NCBI GenBank assembly: GCA_018266795.1
Contig: JAFDZV010000010.1
Coordinates: forward strand, 190,829 to 254,828
Direction of reading: 5' to 3'
Source: Bacteroidota bacterium
GTDB lineage: Bacteria; Bacteroidota; Ignavibacteria; OLB7
Length of the DNA stretch: 64,000 bases
Shown: positions 36,832 to 45,834 of the stretch, piece by piece
Layout: the number at the start of each line of letters is the position of its first letter
Position numbering within the stretch: the first letter of the stretch is position 1
Notes under the pieces: model-generated
What the model saw: the letters and a program-made list of their open reading frames with translations, nothing else
The model's database searches: none
Told to the model about the DNA's origin: nothing
Made by a program: the position numbers and the translations under genes

Positions 36832-38553
36832 TCAGAATACCGGCTGCTCCTCGTAGACGCCGAACACTTCCTCCAGCGTGCGGCACATCTCACCCACGGT
36901 GACATAGGCACGCGCGCAGTCCAGAACGTACGGCATCAAGTTGCTACCATCCTCCGCGGACTGCCGAAGCGCAGCCAGCGTACGATCCACATCCTCCTGG
37001 TTGCGGCGCGTGCGAAGCTCGGTAAGGCGCGCCACCTGCGTCTCCTCCACTTCCTTCGATATCGTAAGGATCGGGATATCGATCTTCTCGTCTTCCTGCA
37101 CATACTCGTTCACCCCCACGATCACCTTCTCCTTCGCGTCCAGCTCCCGCTGATAGCGATAGGCCGCGTCCGCGATCTCGCGTTGGAAGAAGCCGGCCTC
37201 GATCGCCGGAATCACACCGCCCAGCGCATCGATCTTCTCGAAGTACGCCTCGGCCTCCGCCTCGATCCTGTCGGTGAGTGTCTCCACGAAGTAGCTCCCG
37301 CCCAGCGGATCGATGGCGTTGATAACGCCGGTTTCGTAGGCGATCACCTGCTGCGTCCTCAGGGCAATCGTCACCGCCTTCTCCGAGGGAAGCGCAAGCG
37401 TTTCATCCATCGAGTTGGTGTGCAGGCTCTGCGTGCCTCCCAGCACAGCGGCCAGAGCCTCGAGAGCGGTGCGCACGATGTTGTTCTCCGGCTGCTGCGC
37501 GGTAAGGGAACATCCTGCAGTCTGCGTGTGGAAGCGGAGGATCCAGGAGCGGGGGCTCTTCGCGCCATACTTCTCGCGCATGCGCCGCGCATAGATGCGC
37601 CGGGCCGCACGGAACTTTGCGATCTCCTCGAAAAAGTCGATATGGGAGTTGAAGAAGTGCGAGAGACGCGGAGCGAAGTCATCGATGTCCAGGCCGCGCT
37701 CCAGGCAGTCCTCGACGTACGCGAATCCGTCGGCAAGCGTGAACGCCAGCTCCTGTGCGGCCGTGGAGCCCGCCTCACGAATGTGGTAGCCGCTGATCGA
37801 AACCGGGTTCCACTGCGGCGCGTTCGTCGTGCACCACTCGATCATGTCCGTGATGATGCGCACGGAGGGGCGCGGCGGGAACAGATACTCCTTCTGCGCG
37901 ATGTACTCCTTCAGGATATCGTTCTGAAGGGTTCCCCGAAGCTTCTCGAACGGCACGCCCTGCTTCTCCGCCACGGCGAGATAGTAGGCGAAGATCATGA
38001 TGGCCGGTGAGTTGATCGTCATCGAGGTGGAGACCTTGTCCAGCGGGATGCCGTCGAACAGGATCTCCATATCGGCCAGCGAGGAGACCGCAACGCCGCA
38101 GATGCCAACCTCTCCCTCGGACATCGGATCGTCCGCATCGCGCCCCATGAGCGTGGGGAGATCGAACGCCGTCGAGAGCCCGGTCTGGCCGTTGGCCAGG
38201 AGATACTTGAATCGGTTGTTCGTGTCCTCCGGGGTGCCGAACCCGGCGAACTGCCGCATCGTCCAGACCTTGCCGCGGTACATGTTCGCATGAACGCCGC
38301 GGGTGAACGGATACTGCCCGGGGAAGCCGAGCTTCTCCATGTAGTCCCATTCCTTCATGTCGGCCGGCGAATTCAGCAGATCCACTTCGTTCCCGGAGAG
38401 CGAGGTATGCTTCCATCCGGTGGTCCGGGCAGCGGCGGCCTCTGCCTCCCACCGTCCCTGGGCCTGAACGAAGTCCAGTGCCAACTGCTGGCCTGCATGA
38501 CCGTTGCTGTGGCCGTTTGCGTGGCCATTGGCTGACATGCCGTTCGTGCTCAT
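36832..38553 (-). CDS. acyl-CoA mutase large subunit, isobutyryl-CoA mutase (IcmA)-like
   Basis: This is the catalytic TIM-barrel subunit of a coenzyme-B12 mutase, 573 residues from ATG 38553. It ends after the barrel, so the cobalamin-binding domain must be a separate small subunit not in this window. Typical blocks are [54 protein letters not shown] and [19 protein letters not shown]. At the two substrate-selecting positions it has Phe102 (MRQFAGF) and Gln220 (YIAQKEY), 118 residues apart. Methylmalonyl-CoA mutase has Tyr89/Arg207 and isobutyryl-CoA mutase has Phe80/Gln198. The first 20 residues are Asn/Gly/His-rich. A near -7 box (TATCTTTC) lies 40 bp upstream. Confidence 0.9.
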   Translation of the reverse strand: MSTNGMSANGHANGHSNGHAGQQLALDFVQAQGRWEAEAAAARTTGWKHTSLSGNEVDLLNSPADMKEWDYMEKLGFPGQYPFTRGVHANMYRGKVWTMRQFAGFGTPEDTNNRFKYLLANGQTGLSTAFDLPTLMGRDADDPMSEGEVGICGVAVSSLADMEILFDGIPLDKVSTSMTINSPAIMIFAYYLAVAEKQGVPFEKLRGTLQNDILKEYIAQKEYLFPPRPSVRIITDMIEWCTTNAPQWNPVSISGYHIREAGSTAAQELAFTLADGFAYVEDCLERGLDIDDFAPRLSHFFNSHIDFFEEIAKFRAARRIYARRMREKYGAKSPRSWILRFHTQTAGCSLTAQQPENNIVRTALEALAAVLGGTQSLHTNSMDETLALPSEKAVTIALRTQQVIAYETGVINAIDPLGGSYFVETLTDRIEAEAEAYFEKIDALGGVIPAIEAGFFQREIADAAYRYQRELDAKEKVIVGVNEYVQEDEKIDIPILTISKEVEETQVARLTELRTRRNQEDVDRTLAALRQSAEDGSNLMPYVLDCARAYVTVGEMCRTLEEVFGVYEEQPVF

Positions 38554-38933
38554 GCGCGTGTATCCTGAGTTGTTGAATGCTCGATGTCGAACGGAAAGAT
38601 ACGCAACCACGGCTGAACCGGACGTTGCCGGATGTGACCGGACTGCAGTTCAGAATACGGATCGGTGTGCGAAGCATTGCAGCGCGGCATCTCTCCGAGG
38701 GAAATCCACGGCCGGGCCGGCTACGTAGAAATCCTGTTGGAGCGCCCCTCCATCAACTCCGGACGCGGCTCACCGTCCGGCCATCCATGGCGGGATTGGG
38801 AGCATAGTGATAGATTGAGCGCTGTTCCGGCCTGAGAGCAGAAATGGTTCGTCCGATGCCGGACCGCGGACAGCTTCCCGCCGGCCGGTAGGAACCGGGC
38901 TGTCCGCCCTGCTATCGAACACACGCGCTCACC
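38554..38933. other. divergent intergenic region, mutase / STAND regulator
   Basis: These 380 bp contain the promoters for both neighbours. TATCTTTC on the minus strand at 38594-38601 is one base from TAnnTTTG and suits the mutase. No gene, RNA or clear dyad operator was seen. Confidence 0.4.
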
Positions 38934-41525
38934 ATGGATCCGGATCACTTTCGGCACGCCCGCATGATCGACAACGCAATGCGCACCGGCACTTCCTCTG
39001 CATCAATGCTCCACTCCACACCGCGTGCACCAATGGGCCTCATTGGGCGGGAGCAGGATGTGCGTGCCATCGCCGAGCTCCTTGCAACGCCGGGCATCCG
39101 CCTGCTCACGATCGTCGGCCCGGGCGGTGTCGGCAAAACCCGGGTCGCCCTTCACGCAACCGCGTTGCACGCGGACGAATTCCCGGACGGCGCACGCATC
39201 ATTCATCTCGCAGCCATCACCGATCCGGGCACCTTCATGCACGCGGTTGCGGACCAGTTGGGTCTGCGCGAAGAGGGCGGCCTTACTGTGGAGCGGCTGG
39301 TGGCCAATCATTTCCGCGAACGCCGCATGCTGCTGATGCTCGATAACCTGGAGCAGATCCCCGGTGTTGCTCCGTTCGTTTCGAGGCTGCTGGCCGAAGC
39401 CCCGGGTCTTACCATCATGGCCACGAGCCGTGAGGCGCTGCGTGTCTACGGCGAACAGGAGTACCATCTGCAGCCGCTGCGCCTTGCCGAGCGCTCCGCG
39501 GATATCCAGGCGGTGGCGGCATCGCCGGCCGTGGCACTCTTCATCGAGCGGGCCCGATCCATCAATCACACCTTCGCTCTCACGGAAACCAACGCTGCCG
39601 TAGTTGCAGAGATCTGTTCGCAGCTCGACGGACTTCCGCTGGCAATCGAACTGGCAGCTTCGCGAACCAAGCTTCTCCCGCCGCGCGCAATCCTTGCACG
39701 GCTTGAACACCGGCTGCACGTGCTCACCGGCGGTGCGCTGGACCTGCCCGAGCGGCAGCGAACGCTGCGCGGCGCCATCGACTGGAGCTACGATCTGCTG
39801 GAGGCCGATGAACAACGTCTGTTCCGGCGCATCTCCATCTTCGCCAACGGATGCACGCTGGAAGCCGCGGAGGCCGTCTGCACCCTCCCGGGCGAACGCA
39901 CGCTCGACGTACTGAACGCCATCGCATCGCTGGTCAACAAATGTCTCCTGCGCCAGACCGGAAGCGATGAACAGCCGCGCTTTTCCATGCTCTCCACGAT
40001 TCGCGAGTACGCGCAGGAGCGCCTGGCCGAACATCACGAGACGGACCGGCTTCGCGATGCACACGCGGACTGGTGCAGCCGCGTGATTCTGATGGACGCA
40101 GCGGCATTCATGAAGACTCCGCATCAGATTCACTGGGTATCCATCATCGCCGCGGAACTGGACAACGTGCGACTTGCACTGGCGCGGCTGCTGGAACGGC
40201 GCGACGCGGCCGGCATGCTTGCGCTTACCGGCGGCATGGCGCGCTACTGGGGGCATCACGGCTCCCCTACCGAAGGGCGCGAGTGGCTGAACAGGGCACT
40301 GGAGCTGGACGCCGCACAGGGGCAGCCGGCCGGGAGCACCGAGATGCGCGGATGGGCGTTGCTGCATGCCGGCCTGCTTGCATATTTCGGCGGCGACTAT
40401 CTGCTGGGGTTGGAGATCACCGACCAGGCGCTCGCGAACTTTGAGGCGCTGGGCCTCGTTCGGGGGATGGGCCATGCCTATGCGAACATGGGACAGATTC
40501 AGCGTGCCCAGGGGAACTTCGAGGAGGCATTCGGGCTTCTTCAACGCGGACTGTCCATGTTCATCGAGTCGGAGGACCGATGGGGCGAGGCGCTCTGCAA
40601 TCAGTATCTGGCCACCTACTATCTCCTGCAGGATAACCCGAAGGCGATCGCTGCGGGCGAGCATGCCACGCATCTGTTCAGGGAGTTGAAGGACGATCTC
40701 AACCTGATCTACTCGAACGGAGTGCTGGCGCATGTCTATCTGTGGCAGGGCTCGCTGGAGGTAACCGAACGACTGCTGGTTGACCTTCTGGATGCGGCAC
40801 ACAGGTGGAACGACCAGCGCGGCCTGGCACGCGTCCTGAAGATGCTCGGCGAGTTGCGCTCCGTTCTCGGAGTTCATCGCGAGTCCTTCATGCACTATCG
40901 CGCGGCGCTTCAGTTGCTGTGGGAACGGGACGATCGCTGGCACTACGTTACCGGCGTTCACGGCGTAGCTGCAGTGATTGCGGAGACCGGCCGCCCGCGC
41001 CTCGGCGCACTTCTGCTCGGAATTGCGGACGGCACGCACATGGAAATTGCGCGCCCTCGTACCGATGCCTATCTGCGCGTTGCGCAGCGCGTGCGCGCAA
41101 CGCTTTCGCCGGAGGAGTTCGACGCGGCGTTTGCCGAGGGCTCCACGATGACGCTTGCGCAGGCATACCGCATCATCATGGAACTGCCGGAGGATCTGGC
41201 GATCGACTCGCAGTCCGCCGACTGCGGCAACGCTGCAGGCACGTCCGAACCATTCACGGTAGTCCGGACGCCGCCCGGCCCTGGGAGCACGAAGGATCGC
41301 GAGGCGGATCCGAATCCGAATCCGGCAGCCGCCGGAGGCCTGACCGGCCGTGAGATGGAGATCCTGCGGTGGGTTGCGAACGGACAGACCGATGCCCAGA
41401 TCGCCGAACATCTCTACATATCACCCCGCACGGTGCAGGCCCATCTTCGTTCCATCTACTCCAAGATCGGCGTGAGCAATCGGAGCGCAGCCACGCGGTA
41501 CGCACTCCATCACGGTCTGGCATAA
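38934..41525 (+). CDS. AfsR/MalT-like STAND ATPase regulator with LuxR helix-turn-helix
   Basis: The protein has 863 residues; internal Met codons at 38964 and 38979 are alternative starts. The NB-ARC-type ATPase follows the start: Walker A VGPGGVGKTR near residue 62, Walker B MLLMLDNLEQ near 134, sensor ATSREALRVYGEQEYHLQPL and GLPLAIELAASRTKLL. Tetratricopeptide-like helices fill residues 430-720. The C-terminal LuxR domain is GGLTGREMEILRWVANGQT, AQIAEHLYISPRTVQAHLRS. Proteins of this kind act as ligand-triggered switches that oligomerise and activate transcription. There is no N-terminal kinase or receiver. The likely target is the dikinase/methyltransferase cassette 280 bp downstream, by position only. 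Confidence 0.9.
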   Translation: MDPDHFRHARMIDNAMRTGTSSASMLHSTPRAPMGLIGREQDVRAIAELLATPGIRLLTIVGPGGVGKTRVALHATALHADEFPDGARIIHLAAITDPGTFMHAVADQLGLREEGGLTVERLVANHFRERRMLLMLDNLEQIPGVAPFVSRLLAEAPGLTIMATSREALRVYGEQEYHLQPLRLAERSADIQAVAASPAVALFIERARSINHTFALTETNAAVVAEICSQLDGLPLAIELAASRTKLLPPRAILARLEHRLHVLTGGALDLPERQRTLRGAIDWSYDLLEADEQRLFRRISIFANGCTLEAAEAVCTLPGERTLDVLNAIASLVNKCLLRQTGSDEQPRFSMLSTIREYAQERLAEHHETDRLRDAHADWCSRVILMDAAAFMKTPHQIHWVSIIAAELDNVRLALARLLERRDAAGMLALTGGMARYWGHHGSPTEGREWLNRALELDAAQGQPAGSTEMRGWALLHAGLLAYFGGDYLLGLEITDQALANFEALGLVRGMGHAYANMGQIQRAQGNFEEAFGLLQRGLSMFIESEDRWGEALCNQYLATYYLLQDNPKAIAAGEHATHLFRELKDDLNLIYSNGVLAHVYLWQGSLEVTERLLVDLLDAAHRWNDQRGLARVLKMLGELRSVLGVHRESFMHYRAALQLLWERDDRWHYVTGVHGVAAVIAETGRPRLGALLLGIADGTHMEIARPRTDAYLRVAQRVRATLSPEEFDAAFAEGSTMTLAQAYRIIMELPEDLAIDSQSADCGNAAGTSEPFTVVRTPPGPGSTKDREADPNPNPAAAGGLTGREMEILRWVANGQTDAQIAEHLYISPRTVQAHLRSIYSKIGVSNRSAATRYALHHGLA

Positions 41526-41760
41526 CCGGTCTTCCCCCTGGCTCTGTCCGCGCCGGATCTGCCGTCCGCTTCGCCGGTTCGGCAGTCACAGAGCGGCAAC
41601 CGGATTCATTCAGCCGCCATCCACCGTCTCGCATCTCTACGCACGCAATCGCCGGCCGCACCATGAACGGCTGCACAACCATCCTCGGCAGTTCTACGTA
41701 ATTGAACGATCAACCCGGTGATTAGGTAGTCCTGCCGATGTATCGGCACAGCCGGCAGGG

Positions 41761-41768
41761 TAGTTTTG
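41761..41768 (+). promoter_or_regulatory. Bacteroidota-type -7 element for the split dikinase operon
   Basis: TAGTTTTG matches TAnnTTTG and lies 36 bp before the ATG at 41804. The preceding 41730-41759 segment carries CTGCCGATGTATCGGCA, a 7-bp dyad (TGCCGAT/ATCGGCA) that could be an operator overlapping the -33 region. Confidence 0.4.
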
Positions 41769-41803
41769 CATCGGTTGGAATCAACAGAGGGCAACGGACA
41801 TTC

Positions 41804-42673
41804 ATGAGCAAGCAGACCGCACATACACGAATTCTCTGGCTGGGCGATGAGGCCTGCGACAATCCTGCCATATCGGGCGGCAAGGCCGCAAGCCTGAGCC
41901 GCCTGGCGGCCCGCTTCCCGGTTCCTGCCGGGTTCTGCCTCCCTGCGGATCTGCTCGAGGTTCTGGCAGATGCCGGCCTGGCGATCGATACGGCGGCGGA
42001 GTTGCTGGGTGAGGCCTATCTGGAACTCGCGAAGCGTGCCGGCTGCGACGATCCGCGCGTGGCGGTCCGCTCCTCCGCCGCCGACGAGGACGGCCTGGGG
42101 CTTTCGTTCGCCGGCCAGTATGAAACTCTTCTCAACATCGGCGCAGGCCAGTTGGTGCAGGCTGTGGAGCGGTGCATCGCCTCCGGCCAGTCGGAGCGTG
42201 TTGGGGCGTACCGCCAGCAGCATGGGCGCACAGATCTGCCGGTTCGCATGGCCGTGCTGGTGCAGCATCTGGTGCCGGCGGACGTTGCGGCAGTGGCCTT
42301 CAGCGCCAACCCCGTGAGCGGTGCCCGCGACGAGGTGGTGATCAACGCGAGCTGGGGCATCGGCGAGAGCATCGTTGGCGGCACGGTAACCCCGGATACG
42401 TGGATCATCCGCAAGGCTGACGGCATGGTGATGAGCACGATGATCGCCGAAAAGCAACGGATGACTGTACTGACCGACCACGGCACCATGGAGGTGGATG
42501 TGCCGCGAATCATGCGCACGCAACCCGCGCTGACAGAGGAGCAGGCGGCGGCCATCGCGGACCTCGCAATCCAGCTCGAGGAGGAATCGGGGCATGCCGT
42601 GGATGTCGAATGCGCCTTTGCTGACAACGCCCTCGCGCTGCTGCAATGCAGACCAATCACGACGCTCGCATGA
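41804..42673 (+). CDS. PEP-synthase-like ATP-grasp (PPDK N-terminal) subunit
   Basis: The protein has 289 residues and is a free-standing ATP/pyruvate-binding domain of the PEP synthase / pyruvate phosphate dikinase family. The blocks are in family order: SGGKAASLSRLAARFPVPAGF near residue 25, RVAVRSSAADEDGLGLSFAGQYETLL near 85, FSANPVSGARDEVVINASWGIGESIVGG near 165, and the end LLQCRPITTLA. It would move the beta-phosphate of ATP onto a histidine, but that histidine is absent here and sits in the next gene. The same two-gene split occurs in phenylphosphate synthase; rifampin phosphotransferase has the pieces fused. The next gene starts 62 bp later. Confidence 0.88.
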   Translation: MSKQTAHTRILWLGDEACDNPAISGGKAASLSRLAARFPVPAGFCLPADLLEVLADAGLAIDTAAELLGEAYLELAKRAGCDDPRVAVRSSAADEDGLGLSFAGQYETLLNIGAGQLVQAVERCIASGQSERVGAYRQQHGRTDLPVRMAVLVQHLVPADVAAVAFSANPVSGARDEVVINASWGIGESIVGGTVTPDTWIIRKADGMVMSTMIAEKQRMTVLTDHGTMEVDVPRIMRTQPALTEEQAAAIADLAIQLEEESGHAVDVECAFADNALALLQCRPITTLA

Positions 42674-42735
42674 GCCTCGATTGAAGAACACCGGAACGAA
42701 CACATTCTCGATCCATACCGGAGAGCACTGAGATC

Positions 42736-44508
42736 ATGGAAACAGCAACTGCACAGCCAACAACGCGCAGGCACGATCCGCGCATGCTGCAGGCACCCGC
42801 GAACTTTCCCGTACGATGGCAGCAGCCGGACGACGCGAAGATGTATTGGGAACTGGACCTGATGCACTATCCCGCACCGATGGCTCCGTTGGAGTTCACG
42901 CTGATGCTGCTCTACTCGCATGGATTCAACACGGCAGCGGAGCAGTTCGAACTCCCCGTGCGGATGCGCAATCTTCATATCAACACCTACAGCTATCAAT
43001 CCATCTATCCCATCGCCCTTCCCCCGGAAGGCGTGCTGAAGATGCTCAACGGCATCGGCAAGGTGTTTCCCGGATTTACGGCTTCGATTCAGAAGAAGGC
43101 GGTTGACGGACAAGCCCGGAAGTACCTGGCCAAGATGATGCCGTTCGTGGACCGGCTCATGGAACTGTGGAACAACGACTGGCTTCCCGAGATCAGAGAA
43201 CATCTCGCCTTCTGGGACCGCTTCGATCTTCGGAGCGCAACCACCGATGGCCTGCTGAAGCACTTCGAGGAATCGGTGCAGCGCTCGCTCAGAATCGGCG
43301 ACATCCACTTCTTCATCGGCATACCGCAGCTCTATGCGATAAGCCGCTATCAGGATATCTACACGGATCTCTTCCCCGGCGATCATCCTCTCGAAGCGTT
43401 CACACTCCTGCAGGGATTCGACAACAAGACGCTCGAAACCGATCGCGAGCTGTGGCGGCTCAGCCTTACGGCTGCGAACGCGCCCGCGGTGCGCGACGCC
43501 ATCGTACAGTCCGACCCCGGGAGCGTGCTGCTCCGCCTGAAGGAACTTCCGGAGGCCGGAGCGTTTCTCGCAGCACTGGAGACCTACCTGAGCGAGTACG
43601 GCCAGCGCGGCGATCGCTTCGCTACGATCGGCGAGGTAAGCTGGATAGAGAATCCGGCGCCGGTGTTGAAGAATCTGCGCGACTATCTGATCAACCCGGT
43701 TCCCGATCCGGCCGAGGAACGCATCGCTCACGAACGGGCGCGCACGGAGGCAGTAGCGGCCGCGCGAGCAAGGCTGAAGGGATATCCGAAGCCGGTGGTT
43801 GAACAGTTCGAGAACGCGCTGCGCGCCGCGCAAGAGGGAACTATTCTTCAGGAGGATCACGGCTTCTGGATCGACTATCGATGCCTGTACTGTCTGCGCC
43901 GAGTGGTGCTGGAATTCGGCCGCCGCTTTGCCGCCTCCGGCGTCTGCGAGCGGAACGACGATCCCTTCTTCCTCACCATCGATGAGCTGCGCGAAACGGC
44001 GGAGAAGCTTCCGGTGATCGACCGGCGCGAGCTGATTGCGCGGCGCCGCGCAGAGATGCAGCGCTTCGCATCGATCAGGCCGCCGCGAGCCGTGGGGCGC
44101 CTTCCACTGATGCCTCCTCCGGAGGCCGACCCCGTTGCCCGCACCATCGTCCGGTTCTTCGGGCCATCATCCGCGGAGCAGAAGGACACATCGTACATCA
44201 GAGGAACAGCGGGCTCCACCGGAGTATATCGCGGCACCGCACGTGTGATCCGCAATCTGGCAGACGCATCCCGGCTTGCACCCGGCGAGATCCTGGTCAC
44301 CGAGACGACGGCCGCCCCATGGACACCGCTCTTCGCAACGGCAGGCGCCGTGGTGACGAACACCGGTGGGGTGCTGAGCCACTGCGCCCTCGTGGCGCGC
44401 GAGTACCGGATTCCGGCCGTTGTCGGCACTGTCAGCGCCACCGAACGGATTGCCGACGGGGCGCAGATCGAAGTGGACGGAAACACCGGGCGCGTAACGC
44501 TTCTGTAG
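42736..44508 (+). CDS. PEP-utilising enzyme, substrate-binding plus phospho-histidine domain
   Basis: The protein has 590 residues and is the partner of the preceding ATP-grasp subunit. The C-terminal 'swivelling' domain has the catalytic His549 in TGGVLSHCALVAREYRIPAVVG, the universal GGxxSHxA motif. The long N-terminal region contains blocks found in the substrate-binding part of rifampin-phosphotransferase-like enzymes: YLSEYGQRGDRFATIGEVSW near 288, ENPAPVLKNLRDYL, CLYCLRRVVLEFGRRFAASG and NDDPFFLTIDEL. The predicted reaction is ATP + acceptor + water to AMP + phosphate + phospho-acceptor. The acceptor is unknown and may be an aromatic or macrolide-type hydroxyl. Size (about 66 kDa) fits the 70-kDa subunit of phenylphosphate synthase. 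Confidence 0.85.
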   Translation: METATAQPTTRRHDPRMLQAPANFPVRWQQPDDAKMYWELDLMHYPAPMAPLEFTLMLLYSHGFNTAAEQFELPVRMRNLHINTYSYQSIYPIALPPEGVLKMLNGIGKVFPGFTASIQKKAVDGQARKYLAKMMPFVDRLMELWNNDWLPEIREHLAFWDRFDLRSATTDGLLKHFEESVQRSLRIGDIHFFIGIPQLYAISRYQDIYTDLFPGDHPLEAFTLLQGFDNKTLETDRELWRLSLTAANAPAVRDAIVQSDPGSVLLRLKELPEAGAFLAALETYLSEYGQRGDRFATIGEVSWIENPAPVLKNLRDYLINPVPDPAEERIAHERARTEAVAAARARLKGYPKPVVEQFENALRAAQEGTILQEDHGFWIDYRCLYCLRRVVLEFGRRFAASGVCERNDDPFFLTIDELRETAEKLPVIDRRELIARRRAEMQRFASIRPPRAVGRLPLMPPPEADPVARTIVRFFGPSSAEQKDTSYIRGTAGSTGVYRGTARVIRNLADASRLAPGEILVTETTAAPWTPLFATAGAVVTNTGGVLSHCALVAREYRIPAVVGTVSATERIADGAQIEVDGNTGRVTLL

Positions 44509-44564
44509 CGCGCGGCAATGCCTGCGGCGGTCACAATGCGATCAACGAACTGGAGCATCGGACA

Positions 44565-45578
44565 ATGAATATTCTGGACTCGGCCGGTGTTGCGGCATCC
44601 TTCTACGCGGCGCACAGGGCAGGACTGATCGGCGCGCTGCTCGGCGCGCCGGCATCATGCAGCGAACTGGCCTCGCGCTTCGGCACGGACCGCCACGCCA
44701 CCGGCCTCATCCTGGAGGTGCTTCGAAGCGCGGGCTTCCTGGAGCACGACGGCACGGCGTACACGGCATCGGCGGAACTGCGTTCAACGCATGCCCGGCT
44801 CCCCGGCGGCGTGGATGCGTTGATGATGATCTGGATGCATACTCCAGAATTCCTTGCCTCGGGCGCCCCGCTGCGGCGCATGGATGGCTCCTCCGCAGAG
44901 CGTGCCGGGGAGTACGAGAATCTTGTGCTTGGGCTTGCCTCACTCTTCATGCCGTCTGCACGCGAGCTTGCGCATGGGCTGGAGGGAACGCCGCGGCGGA
45001 TCCTGGATGTGGGAGCCGGATCGGGAATCTGGAGCCTCGCGATCGCAGAGGCGCACCCGGGGAGTACGGTCACTGCGCTCGACTTCCCGCCGGTGCTGGA
45101 ATCATTCAGGAGGCAGGCGGCGGCCATGAGGCTGGAGGACCGTGTGGACGTGCTGGCCGGCGACGCATATTCTGCGGAGATCCCGGAGGGAGCGTTCGAT
45201 CTGATCGTGCTTGCAAACATCCTCCATCTCGAACCGGCGGAGCGCGCCGCGGTGCTGCTGCATCGCGTGGCCGATGGGCTTGCACCAGGGGGGAGGATCG
45301 TGGTGGTGGACGTGTTCGGCGGCGACGGCGATGCGGACCGCGGGCGCGCTGTCTACGCCCTTCATCTGGCGATGCGCACCGAGCGCGGCACGGCGCACCC
45401 TGCGGAGACTGTGGAGTCATGGCTTCGCCAGACAGGGGTGGCGCCGGAGATGCGAATGCAGTTCAACGACCCGATGGTCCACGGAATGGGAGCGCTGATA
45501 TCGGCTCCGGCATCCGGAATGCTCGAGGCCCCGGCCGCCGGCCACCTGCTGCATGCCGTTCCAATGGCGAAGCCATAA
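44565..45578 (+). CDS. SAM-dependent O-methyltransferase (family 2 small-molecule type)
   Basis: The protein has 337 residues from ATG 44565, 56 bp after the dikinase gene. The N-terminal winged-helix dimerisation domain (SCSELASRFGTDRHATGLILEVL, SAGFLEHDGTAYTAS) is followed by the Rossmann domain with SAM motif RRILDVGAGSGIWSLAIA near residue 143, TALDFPPVL, and late motif LAPGGRIVVVDVF. This is the two-domain layout of small-molecule O-methyltransferases such as hydroxyneurosporene or polyketide methyltransferases. The methyl acceptor is unknown. Close spacing suggests it acts on the same pathway as the split dikinase. Confidence 0.88.
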   Translation: MNILDSAGVAASFYAAHRAGLIGALLGAPASCSELASRFGTDRHATGLILEVLRSAGFLEHDGTAYTASAELRSTHARLPGGVDALMMIWMHTPEFLASGAPLRRMDGSSAERAGEYENLVLGLASLFMPSARELAHGLEGTPRRILDVGAGSGIWSLAIAEAHPGSTVTALDFPPVLESFRRQAAAMRLEDRVDVLAGDAYSAEIPEGAFDLIVLANILHLEPAERAAVLLHRVADGLAPGGRIVVVDVFGGDGDADRGRAVYALHLAMRTERGTAHPAETVESWLRQTGVAPEMRMQFNDPMVHGMGALISAPASGMLEAPAAGHLLHAVPMAKP

Positions 45579-45745
45579 TGCCGGCAGCGGATCCGGGGCA
45601 CCCCGGCCACCCCTGCTGTAACATTGAACCACGTTCGAGGTTTCTGCTCCATGTGTGCGGGAACCTCGATCTGTTTTTCAGGCGATGGGTTCTCTCCTGC
45701 CGCGGCATCGGGCGGGCGGCATCGAAGGTCAGGGCACTTTTGGGA

Positions 45746-45774
45746 TTGACACGTTCGTTCCGCGATGCTACACT
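45746..45774 (+). promoter_or_regulatory. sigma-70-like promoter
   Basis: TTGACA (45746-45751), a 17-bp spacer and TACACT (45769-45774) lie 60 bp upstream of the lipoprotein ATG. It is the best classical -35/-10 pair I noticed in the window. Confidence 0.6.
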
Positions 45775-45834
45775 CAGCCACTCCTCCGGCATGCGAATTC
45801 CGTGATCAATCCGATATCAACAGCAGAGGCAACG

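Noticed and set aside
39003..41411. 802-codon open frame on the minus strand
   Set aside because: It lies fully antisense to the STAND regulator, whose ATPase and LuxR motifs are clear. The antisense product is Arg/His/Gln-rich with no motif; long antisense frames are expected from GC-biased third codon positions.
42016..43860. 614-codon minus-strand frame
   Set aside because: Antisense to the two dikinase genes, which carry catalytic motifs; the antisense product has none.
41804..44508. phenol degradation operon
   Set aside because: The split dikinase resembles phenylphosphate synthase, but no phenylphosphate carboxylase or CBS-domain subunit is present, so I do not call it phenol catabolism.
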